In this document: positions 18,781 through 26,459 of the stretch, piece by piece
How positions within the stretch are numbered: position 1 is the stretch's first letter
Layout of the letters: each line of letters starts with the position of its first letter
From: Dunaliella salina
Lineage: Eukaryota > Chlorophyta > Chlorophyceae > Chlamydomonadales > Dunaliellaceae
Direction: 5' to 3'
DNA length: 27,196 nt
Assembly: GCA_002284615.2 (NCBI GenBank)
Contig: MU069451.1
Coordinates: 382,979-410,174 of the forward strand
Notes under the pieces: generated by a model
Told to the model about the DNA's origin: nothing
Databases searched by the model: none
Seen by the model: the letters and a program-made list of their open reading frames with translations, nothing else
Made by a program: the position numbers and the translations under genes

Positions 18781-19489
18781 CTTAAGCTGCGTGTTTTAAG
18801 TCTGTTTATGATGGGGTGCGCGAGACACAATCGCAAAGCCCGGCGCGAGGTACCTCCACGCGCGCGGTCACCCTGGGCAACGCTGCATGGACTGTTCCGT
18901 GTCCATGCAGCAGCTGAACCCTCGCGCCGGCACTAAGCTTCACACCCCCACACACAGGTGGAGCTCTTTCAAGAATGTGGGGGCGGTGGACCGTGCGGCA
19001 GCGGCGCGCAGCAACATGCAGCAGCGGCAGCAGCGTGGGGTTTGAGCTAGCAGAGGTGTGCAGAATGCACTGGTCCTGGGGTACGGAGCATGCGCAGGAT
19101 GCTGGAGGAGTGGTATAGGCAGTGACGGGGATGGCAAGACGAGCAGAGGCATGGATGGTATCCGGCAAGCGGAGGGTGGAGCCTGTGGTCTGGGGGCCCG
19201 GCATGGCATGCACTGTGCAATATGTTGGCACTACTGAGGGCTTTGAGGGCTGTTCCGTTGGCTTCTTCTGTTTATGGTCAGCAGCTGCATGAAATGTGCA
19301 GGCTTTAGTTCAGCCCAGCAGCCAGAAGTCGCCATGCGCAACTGTTGGGCATGGCTTTCCTTGGTTGGAAGGCTCATTTGGACAGTCTGGACTTTGCTTG
19401 CTGTTGAGGGTTTGGAACACCAGTCTTTCAGGTACCATCTTGCTCTCTGTTGCTTAACTTGTCCTCTTTCTCTGCTTGTTGTGCTTCCC
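18781..19489. other. GC-rich stretch, no gene recognised
   Basis: 18835-19240 is markedly GC-rich and CAGCAG/GCGG-rich, unlike its surroundings. Open frames on both strands (18806-19231 minus, 18721-18936 plus, 19274-19498 plus) carry no family motif. A perfect hairpin, CTGCATGGAC/GTCCATGCAG, lies at 18883-18910. Confidence 0.4.
18883..18910. repeat. Perfect 10-bp-stem hairpin
   Basis: CTGCATGGAC (18883-18892), loop TGTTCCGT, GTCCATGCAG (18901-18910). Confidence 0.85.
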
Positions 19490-19610
19490 TCAGTCTGAAC
19501 TTTGTGGTGGGGGGGTCATACGGTCTGCGCACCTATGTGGCCCCTTTTCCTTAATTGATGTAGGGGGTGTTTCTTTGCCTACGTAACTTTTCTTTTTTCT
19601 TTTTTTTTAT
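19490..19610 (+). mobile_element. LINE 3' end, subfamily B, sense copy
   Basis: GGCCCCTTTTCCTTAATTG, then the hairpin TGTAGG (19559-19564) / CCTACG (19578-19583), then AACTTTTCTTTTTTC as tail. The tail runs directly into the 3' truncation point of a minus-strand LINE fragment. Confidence 0.8.
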
Positions 19611-20140
19611 GTTTATGATGTTGAGCCTGCTCACGTCCTAAAGTGATGAAGGGATTTGTGTCAGGGCAGAATTCAAGTTCAAGGAAGTGGATGTCTCTAT
19701 CTCGTGGGGGGGTCTTGAAATGATCAAGGTGGGCTTGTCTGCCTGGGATAGGGTGCACAAAGAGAGCATCAGGGCGGCTTTGGTGCCGAGTAGGTGAGGC
19801 AGTGCCTTTTGGGGAAACCCAGTCCGGAATAGCTCGAGAGATGTTTTCAGGGACTTGTATGCCTTGATTATGAAATCTGTCATGATTGCAGCCATCCATG
19901 CCAATGAGAGATGAGCCATATCGTCCATTACTTAGGGCTTCTACACAGAGACTAATTAGGGCTGCATTGTGTGTGTTGCTGTGCATCCCACTCATTGTTG
20001 AGCTGGTGCACCTAAGCAGAGCGTGATAAATGTTGTCCGTATCTGCACAGTGGGCATCTATCAGAACTGGAAAAGTTGTAAAGCTGTACCTGCCAACATG
20101 GGCAGCTTTGCTGAAGCATAAACCTGCCTGTAAACCAAAC
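19611..20140 (-). mobile_element. LINE ORF2 zinc-knuckle and endonuclease-like region
   Basis: This is the best preserved coding piece of the family, minus strand. SSSDRCPLC (about 20044-20075), then after one frameshift HALLRCTSSTMSGMHSNTHN (about 19975-20035), giving a CCHH-like CPLC...H...C...H order. Next come ALISLCVEALSNGRYGSSLI, HNQGIQVPENISRAIPDW and SRPDALFVHPIPGRQ (the RPD motif at about 19770). HFLELEFCPDTNPFI (about 19640-19690) carries the Glu. CCHH followed by RPD and an acidic beta-strand is the arrangement of the restriction-like endonuclease downstream of RT in RLE LINEs. The frame ends in Lys codons from the tail of the plus-strand element at 19490-19610. Confidence 0.7.
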
Positions 20141-20824
20141 CAAGCTCAAGTACAAATGTGCACTGAAAGTGGAAACAAAGCCTGATGCTGCTTTTAGAAA
20201 CATGAATTGCTGTGAAGGATCACAATCACAGTCACTCTACGTGAAACAAGCATGCAGAGTTATGCACACAAAACCCACCAATTTCCTGTGGCGGATACTA
20301 GAAGAAATTCACATGTGAGCATGATCTATAAAGTGTGGTGCGCTGCTAGAAGCTCTCCATAAAGCAGTTGTCACAGGAATCCAGGCAACCTATCAGCAAC
20401 TGCAGAGTCCGTCAGGCCCCAGACTAACCTCATACGTGGTCCAACTCCTGGACGGATCTTTGACTCCCCCAAACACTCCCCTATACTTTGTAGAGGGACC
20501 CCATCAGGCCTTCATTGACTTCTTGTACGCTCTGGATTGCGTGATTGGGTTTGCGCTTGTTGCTCATCCTCCCCCGCCTCCAGCTTCCCCTCTCTCATAC
20601 TTTGTTGTTTGTGCTGCTGCTGCTGGTGGTGCTGGTGCTGGTGTTGGTGCTGGTGGCAGGGAAGGGAAGTGATGGTGCTGGACTGGGGCAGGCTCTGTAT
20701 GCCTGCCTGTTGTTGATGAGCTGATGTTTTGGAGCGGCTGATGTCTTCACTGGAGACAGGGCAGAGTGTGTGCGTTTTGGGGGAGTGGGTGGTGTTCTTC
20801 GTGCTATAACTGCTTTCGCTCCCG
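20141..20824. other. No gene recognised; GCTG-rich repeat
   Basis: Open frames (20436-20672 plus, 20512-20859 minus) owe their length to a degenerate GCTGGT/GCTG repeat at about 20610-20660, which encodes Ala/Gly or Gln/His runs. No domain is seen. Confidence 0.45.
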
Positions 20825-20930
20825 AAAAAGAAAAGAGAAGAAAAGTCTACGCAAGCCAAAGGCTGCGTGCATTAAGGGAAGAACCCCTAGCAAAAGTTAG
20901 AGGCCTCACCAGGATTTGCTCCCGCTGCTG
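20825..20930 (-). mobile_element. LINE 3' end, subfamily A, minus-strand copy
   Basis: On the plus strand the tail AAAAGAGAAGAAAAG is followed by the hairpin CGCAAGCC (20850-20857) / GGCTGCG (20861-20867), TGCATTAAGGGAAG and AAAAGTTAGAGGCCTCACC. Confidence 0.85.
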
Positions 20931-20984
20931 TTGCTCCTGTTGCTGCTTGCGGGGCAGGTGCTTGCACAGAGAATAGAAGGGGTA

Positions 20985-21110
20985 ATGGGGTAATCTGAAG
21001 GGAGTATCCGGCTCTGGAATTTGGCTGTGAGAGATTTTTTTTTGTTGGAAACGCACCTATCAGTAACCAGCTTGTGGGCAACAATTGACTGCTAGCCTGT
21101 GGGCATAAGG
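20985..21110 (-). mobile_element. LINE ORF2 C-terminal end fragment
   Basis: The minus strand reads VAHKLVTDRCVSN near 21030-21085, then AAATTCCAGAGCC, matching AHKL...AAGTTCCAGAGCC at 23770-23840. This is the last conserved block before the stop of the LINE ORF. Confidence 0.6.
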
Positions 21111-21339
21111 GCTTAATGGAGAGCACACACATGTCTTTCCCAGAAGAAGAGGACAGCATAAGTTTGCTTAGCTGTGCCTGCCTACAAAGGTGGCTTTTCC
21201 TTGTTGGTAATGCAGGGTCACCAGAAAATAGGAGCAAGGCATGTGGTGTTGTGCTGATTTTGTGCGCGCTGACCAAGGCAGAGCCATGCTGCCACACGCC
21301 ATGCTTTGTCTTCTTGTCTTGCTCTCGCCAGTCTGCATG

Positions 21340-21440
21340 TCGAACAATGGTGGGGCCCCTGCTGGCTTGCTCAGGGGACCTTCCCTCAATGCAGGCCGCC
21401 TCTGGCCTGCATAGACTTTTCTTTCTTTTTGTCCAACATG
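21340..21440 (+). mobile_element. LINE 3' end, subfamily A, sense copy with perfect hairpin
   Basis: GGTGGGGCCCCTGCTGG, ACCTTCCCTCA, then the exact 9-bp hairpin ATGCAGGCC (21389-21397) / GGCCTGCAT (21404-21412), TAGACTTTTC and a TTTC-rich tail. Confidence 0.85.
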
Positions 21441-21914
21441 GAGGATGTATGCATTCAGTCATTGGTTGAGTTGTGACATGCCGGAAGCATGACGACATAA
21501 TCGCGTCCAAGTAAGCAGCCAAGGGCTCTCGGATTCTCGAGTAGTTTCCATAAATTTTGCCCCAGCCAACATACCAGCATCACCTAGCTGAGTGTCCTGA
21601 AAAGGAAGGTGGTTTCTTCCCTCTGAATCATTGATGAAATCAAGAAAGAAACAAAAAGAAAACTACACAGGAAGATGAAACTCACCCTTGTTGTCGTTGC
21701 TGTTGTTTTTGTTAGTGTGTAGGGATATTGCTATGTTCCATTAGAACAGGGGTAAGACACATAACACAGAGGGTTGCCTCCTAAAGCAGAAGAAGCAAAA
21801 TAGCAGAGGAGGCACAAGGTGCAAGGGCAAGGATAGTAAAGAAGGCAAAGGGTGGAGGGGCAAAGAACGACGTCCGGAAAGCAAGGGGGGATGAAAAGCT
21901 CACCACCCTTCATT
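21441..21914 (-). mobile_element. B-type tail remnant in otherwise unrecognised sequence
   Basis: At about 21640-21690 the plus strand has AAGAAAGAAACAAAAAGAAA, then ACTACACAGG-AAGATGAAACTC, the tail-proximal end of a minus-strand B-type copy with the rest missing. No gene is seen in the remainder. Confidence 0.45.
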
Positions 21915-22145
21915 GATTTAGTACAAGGGAGACACGTGGGCTCCAGGAAGGAGCTGTGGATCCCCTTCACCTGTTGGGCCACAAAGGTTTGAAACAAAAA
22001 GGACTAGTGAGGGTCTGGAGGGGTGCTGTAAGCTTCTGGCTCCAGAATCTGGCCGTGAGAGGGACTCTTTTTCGTGCCTAGTGACATGTTTATGGGCATA
22101 TGCAACAGCATGGGCATGAGGCTTATGAGTCAACCTGATGGCACC
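21915..22145 (-). mobile_element. LINE ORF2 C-terminus and 3' region
   Basis: The minus frame reads IRLTHKPHAHAVAYAHKHVT at about 22070-22130, the LAxKLHAHSVxYAHKLVT block of the family, then SRPDSGARSLQHPSRPSL. It is followed by CTCCCTTGTACTAAATCAATGA-like 3' sequence near 21910-21930. Confidence 0.7.
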
Positions 22146-22470
22146 TGGGCGAAGAAAAGAAATGAAAAGAAAAAGAAAATGTACGCAAGCCGGAGGCTGC
22201 ATGCATTAAAGGAAGTACCCCAAACTGAAAAGTTAGAGGCCTCACTTGAAGGACCTTAGAACCTGCGCTAGAAATAGCTAGCCAGGAAAGAGCCAGAAAC
22301 AGAACTAAGGAGGATCTGGGGGGTTGTCCGCCATGCTCCTAGATGCCCGGACTCCTTCTCCTGCTGTCCATTGGGGGAGCCCAGCAAGTCCCCCGCCAGC
22401 AGCCCTCTGAAAATGAAGAGCATCTCTGGTATTAATGATGGTTGTCAATTTTTGAATAATATGGGATGGT
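22146..22470 (-). mobile_element. LINE 3' end, subfamily A, minus-strand copy
   Basis: The plus-strand tail GAAGAAAAGAAATGAAAAGA is followed by the hairpin GCAAGCC/GGCTGC, ATGCATTAAAGGAAG, AAAAGTTAGAGGCCTCAC, AGGATCTGGGGGGTTG (NPPDP-type ORF end) and the CCATGCTCCTAGATGCCCGG block shared with 18318-18630. Its tail abuts the next minus-strand LINE fragment at 22145, so the two stand head to tail. Confidence 0.85.
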
Positions 22471-23389
22471 GTTTGGGCATCCTACACGACATAATCATGA
22501 ACATGCACCCTCGCCTCGCTGAAGGTCTGAAACTCCAGTCTTGCAGCATTCATCTGGCATTATTTTCCGTTGTTGGACATGACTACCTTCTTTGTACCTA
22601 ACTTAGAAAATGAAGTTACGTAAGGCCAGGGTCTTCTGTGATGCAATCGCATCACAAAGGAAAAAATCAATGCGATCAGAAGGGTCACTGGCGGTAGCAC
22701 ATCCTTGATCTCGTTGACGAGAGTTGGAAGTAGTCTTTGAAAGAGCGTGTCTGGGGATAGCAACTTTATGATGTTTGGACAGAACAAGTATGGAGCTCCA
22801 GAGCAAGCTGGGAGGCTTAATGAGAGTCAACACCAAGCTCTGTAAGGGGCCAGCATCCAATATGGGGGACTTAGATAAAACCGCTTCTGATATCTAACTG
22901 GATGGTATGGATAATCGAGCTGAGGTGATCGAGCCGAGGCTTTCAAAAGAGGTCAATGCAGGTCGCGGTGCTGCTGCTTGGGGCCTCAAGGTGGTCCTTG
23001 GGCCTGGTATCTACACAGTGTTTGGCCTCTACCAGACAGATGCGTTCTGAGCAGGAAGGGCCTGTGTTTCCCAGGGTCATTTATCACTGCCTGCTTAGGT
23101 TTCCTCTTTTTTCCTTTGTTTTTCCTTTGTTCAGAAGCCTAAGAAAAAAAGGAATGCCCTGCACACCTCCTGGCTAGGCAGAGCTCAGCATACACAATAC
23201 AAGGCTTTGCATATGCCTGGCGCTGCTAATCCAGATATAAACCTTATCTTAATGTTAGACACACGCAGCATTTGCAGGCCATATGTGAGGAATGTTCCTC
23301 TCTGGTTGTTTTTGGGGAGTTGCTGGGAGCAGGGCAGTGCAAGGCAGGGGAGTTGCTGCTGAAGTGTGCTTGGCTGTCAACTGACAAAA
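22471..23389. other. No gene recognised
   Basis: Short open frames on both strands without motifs or splice support. No LINE tail is seen. Confidence 0.45.
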
Positions 23390-23637
23390 GAACAGAACAG
23401 AACAGAACAGAACAGAACAGAACAGAACAGAACAGAACAGAACAGAACAGAACAGAACAGAACAGAACAGAACAGAACAGAACNACAGAACAGAACAGAA
23501 CAGAACAGAACAGAACAGAACAGAACAGAACAGAACAGAACAGAACAGAACAGAACAGAACAGAACAGAACAGAACAGACAAGAAAAGAAAAGAAAAGAA
23601 AAGAAAAGAAAAGAGAAGAGAAGAAAAGAAAAGAAAA
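23390..23637. repeat. Compound pentanucleotide microsatellite (AACAG)n then (AAAAG)n
   Basis: AACAG units run from about 23390 to 23580 with a single N at 23484, then AAAAG units to 23637. The AAAAG part is the (TTTTC)n tail of the minus-strand LINE that follows. Apparent proteins here are repeat artefacts. Confidence 0.95.
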
Positions 23638-23905
23638 ACTATGTAGGCAGAGGAAAAACTCTACATCAATTAAGGAAAAGGAGAGTCGTGAGTCCCCTCC
23701 ACCACAAGATAAGAGCCATGACAGGCTAATGGGGATCTGGTGGATTGATACTAGCACATGGCTCTGGAACTTTGCTGTGGGAAGTGCTCTTGTTTTTAAT
23801 AGCGCGGCGTAGAGAAACAAGTTTGTGGGCATGTTGAACAGAATGGGCATGAAGTTATTGAGCAAGCTTAGTGGCACGTTGGTGATCCAGTCCTAGTCGT
23901 TTGAA
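23638..23905 (-). mobile_element. LINE ORF2 C-terminus and 3' end, subfamily B
   Basis: The minus direction reads LGLDHQRATKLAQ (about 23855-23893), then one stop, LHAHSVQHAHKLVS (about 23810-23853), NPPDPH-stop (about 23725-23745), CTTGTGGTGGAGGGGAC and CCTTTTCCTTAATTGATG. It ends with the hairpin (plus strand ATGTAG 23641-23646 / CTACAT 23661-23666) and the TTTTC tail. This is the clearest copy for defining the end of the ORF and the B-type 3' region. Confidence 0.88.
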
Positions 23906-24221
23906 TTGCTTCAGGGTATGCTCAGTATAATTGGTTCCACCGACACCCAAAGAGGATAGGGTGAAGTACTCTTACTAATACTTTTTGCTTTAGCGCTTAT
24001 AAGTGTACAAAGGGCTGCATGTTGCTGCTTGGCCGCGTTCAACCGATGCTCTGGCCTTGTACCTTCACAGAACTTAAGAAATTTCTATGAGACACTGGCA
24101 GACATAGAAATTTCTATGAGACACTGTCATTTGTCGATTAGAACTGAAAAGTAGAATTCTGGAGCTTGCACAGTAGGAGGCAGTTGCTCGTAAGAGTTTT
24201 GCGTAAAGCAAAGTCTGACAA
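23906..24221. other. No gene recognised; 21-bp direct repeat
   Basis: AGAAATTTCTATGAGACACTG occurs at 24077-24097 and 24106-24126, identical and 29 bp apart. Nothing else is recognised. Confidence 0.6.
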
Positions 24222-24374
24222 TCAAGTACTGCTACTAAAAAACTGAAGCCACACAAGATCATCTAGGTTGGACTTTCCAATTGCAGAGCTCATGCATGTC
24301 TCAATCTTCCATTCTTCTCTGTCCTCTAGGAGGATTATTCTCGAAGAGATCTTCTCTTGTCTCATGCCTGATAC
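24222..24374 (-). other. Exon-like open frame downstream of the minus-strand lipase
   Basis: The minus strand has a pyrimidine tract and AG (TTGCGCAG/GTATCAGG), then about 50 open codons with mixed composition (RQEKISSRIILLEDREEW, SAIGKSNLDDLVWLQ) ending at a stop. It lies beyond the lipase stop codon at 24529. It could be an alternative last exon, an untranslated region or chance. Not recognised. Confidence 0.25.
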
Positions 24375-24528
24375 CTGCGCAATCAGAATGAGCAAAATTG
24401 TAATTTCAGCATCCTGCATTCCTGAAATAGTTGTACATGCTGATGCATGCAAATACTGCCAAGAGAGGAAAGTCCTTTTTTTATTTTTCAAAATGTTTTC
24501 TTGTCCATCAGTTACAGAACGCTTCCAT

Positions 24529-26390
24529 TCAACTTATCATACTGAGCACGTACTTTGACAAGCTGTTGAGTACTGGCTCGTGCAGATCCCTCTGGGCATA
24601 TGGGTTCCAGATGAAGTCCATCTGCAATGCATGTAAAGAGGGGAAGCTTTGAATCCACGGGCGATCCCATCACATGGTATCCAAGAAAGAAAACCTTTCT
24701 GTGCTCTTGCTCATATCAATTTTGCGGATGGGCTTGTATAAGGAAAGGCCTGCATCATCATGGCTCGTAACAAGGCCTTTCAAGCTGTGCTCAAATGTTC
24801 CCCAAAGGTCAGAGGAGCATTGATGCAGGTGTGCGCGTCAGCAGGAACAAGAGCTGATCTAGAGGACTTACGTGGGAGTAAGTGTCTATATGATGTTCCT
24901 GAGGAGCACAATCCCCTTGAGCATCATTAATTTAGGTGAGCAAGTTTGCAGCAACGGACAGACTTAAGTTTCCAGTTTTGGACTCACGTGGGAGCAACTG
25001 TCTATGTGATGGCTTCCAAGGAGCGATTCCCTCTTGGACATCATTGATTGAGGTGAGCAAGTTTGCAGCAAAGCACTGACCTGAGCCTTCACTCTTTGAC
25101 TCACATGGGAGTAACTGGGTATGTGATGGCTTCCGACAAGCGATCCCCCCTTGGACAGCTGCTCGCGTGCGAGCGCTGTATCTTGTTTTTCTGCAAGCAC
25201 ATCTTTGCCACCTGCACATATGTGTGGTTGCAATGGATGAATTGACATCCATGAAGATCTATGCAATAAAAAGTTTGCCACGCAATCGTGTTCATTTGCG
25301 GCTACTGGTTTTCATGCACTACATGCATGATATATGCTTGGCTTGAGAAGCAAAATTGTTGGCAGCTAAACGCATTGGATACAAGTAAACAACATTTTGT
25401 TTCCTGCATACTTTGTACTGAGAGTTTGATACGCTTACTTGTTTCACTGCCATGATCAAGCATGACCTATACTTATGTGGGACTTTTCCATGGACTCTCA
25501 CTCTCAATCTCCCTTTTATTAAGCAACCCTTTTGCAGAACGATAACCTGCTCTTGCAGTGCTGAATTGTTTGCTGCACACTCCCTGCAACAAGGCCTTTG
25601 AAAACATCGCAGATGCCTCCTGTGTTTGCCAAACATATGACATGGTTGGCAAACATGCAAATAGCACTGGTATCATGATGATCGGAAGGCATCAGAGCTG
25701 CACATGACGAGGGAAGACCACCTTCTATGATGTTACACAGTACTGACAACAGCATGAGGGGCAGGCAGAGCAGCTTTCAAAGTTACTGCCATTTTTGGTG
25801 TGCACCATCCTACCTGAGATGTAGTAAACTGGGGACTGTATTTTTTGCAGGTCATAGTCAGCTCCGTAGTTGAACTTCATGAAACGAGGCTTAGGTTCAT
25901 TGTACATCTGAGCCCACTGCATAACGCACAATTATGACACGTCAAAGGGAGAGTTTGACATCGTGCATGCTTCCATCTATTTGATGCAAACGCATACATT
26001 CCTAAATTTCCTGTCTACAGATGTGTATAAGGCGTGCACTTGATGCCTGAGCCTCCAAATGTGTAACAAGTGCACCTTGTCGGATATCCTACATGTGCAA
26101 AGCAGTCCTTGACTTTCTATCCATCCAGGATTTGTCTGAGAGCCAATGATTCAGGTCGTTCAAGCTTTGCATGAACCACACCTTGGTTCGGAGAGTAAGT
26201 ACACAAGGGGAACGAACTTGATAAAGCATGTGCATGCACGTGCATTTAGCATGAGTCAAATTAATTTCTTGCCTGTAAAACATTGTAGTAAGATGTCGGG
26301 GATGGCCACTGCTGCCACATGCGCCTGCAGCTCAGTGTGAGGGAGACATATGGTTGGAGGAGCACACGCCTAGATATGGGACCTGGGTGC
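24529..26390 (-). CDS. Acid lipase C-terminal half, four exons on the minus strand
   Basis: Read 5' to 3' on the minus strand, the exons are 26348-26390, 25814-25916, 25105-25211 and 24529-24621 (TGA stop). All have AG and GT borders. Phases after the first are 0, 1/2 split Gly, 0. The first starts with one base and so needs an upstream exon ending with two. Motifs: RHPGPISRRVLLQPY/WAQM (family HxPxGTSxxxxxHWxQ), KFNYGADYDLQKIQSPVYYI (family DYG...YDLxxIxxPVxL; about 12 residues shorter than usual between YG and YDL), GGKDVLAE with the catalytic Asp, IPSYSH/MDFIWN with the catalytic His as the last codon of its exon, and VLNSLSKYVL at the end. The Asp-His spacing is 32 residues, against 29 in gastric lipase. 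The Ser half is on the plus strand at 14216-17073. Together the two would make most of one enzyme. Confidence 0.8.
24865..25165 (-). repeat. About 2.6 tandem copies of a 117-bp unit covering the catalytic-His part-exon
   Basis: AGGTGAGCAAGTTTGCAGCAA recurs at 24934 and 25051. GACT(T/C)AC(G/A)TGGGAG recurs at 24865, 24981 and 25098. On the minus strand the three copies encode SHHIPSYSH, SHHIDSCSH and EHHIDTYSH, followed by GTGAGTC, GTGAGTC and GTAAGTC. Only the first copy (25105-25211) has the full exon with its acceptor at 25212-25213. Confidence 0.85.
25917..26272. other. Intron sequence of the minus-strand lipase half
   Basis: With the duplicated segment next to it, this fills the intron between exons 26348-26390 and 25814-25916. 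Short open frames here (for example around 26089-26283 minus) lack lipase motifs. Confidence 0.45.
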
Positions 26391-26442
26391 CTGTAGGAAT
26401 TTGCAATAAGACTCTGAAGATGGCCACTTTTACTGAATACGC
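26273..26442 (-). repeat. 118-bp-offset duplication around the first minus-strand lipase exon
   Basis: TGCAGGCG(T/C)AT...GTGGCCATC...ACAGGC occurs at 26391-26446 and again at 26273-26328 on the minus strand, offset 118 bp. The first copy ends at the acceptor of exon 26348-26390. The second ends at ACAGGCAAG without a following exon. Confidence 0.6.
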
Positions 26443-26459
26443 CTGCAAGACAGATGAAG

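Noticed and set aside
20512..20859. Gln/His-rich minus-strand frame
   Set aside because: Produced by the GCTG-type repeat. No splice or domain evidence.
23244..23877. Cys/Ser/Val/Leu/Phe-repeat or Asn/Arg/Thr/Glu/Gln-repeat proteins
   Set aside because: Products of (AACAG)n and (AAAAG)n. Only the end beyond 23638 has real, LINE-derived coding text.
25547..25619. Candidate lipase exon (GGICDVF...), borders AG/GT and start phase compatible with the upstream exon
   Set aside because: Its end phase does not match the next exon, and the exon at 25105-25211 (GGKDVLAE) fits both the phase and the family motif much better.
26142..26155. 14-bp identity GAGCCAATGATTCA with lipase exon 16660-16749, plus strand
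   Set aside because: A 14-base match is expected by chance once or twice within a window of this size. The flanks are only weakly similar.
26383..26442. Candidate 20-codon exon starting AYSVKVAIF on the minus strand, compared with the plus exon at 16660-16749
   Set aside because: The similarity is weak, and the exon at 26348-26390 needs this sequence as intron and fits the HxPxGTS position and phase. Kept only as part of a duplicated segment.
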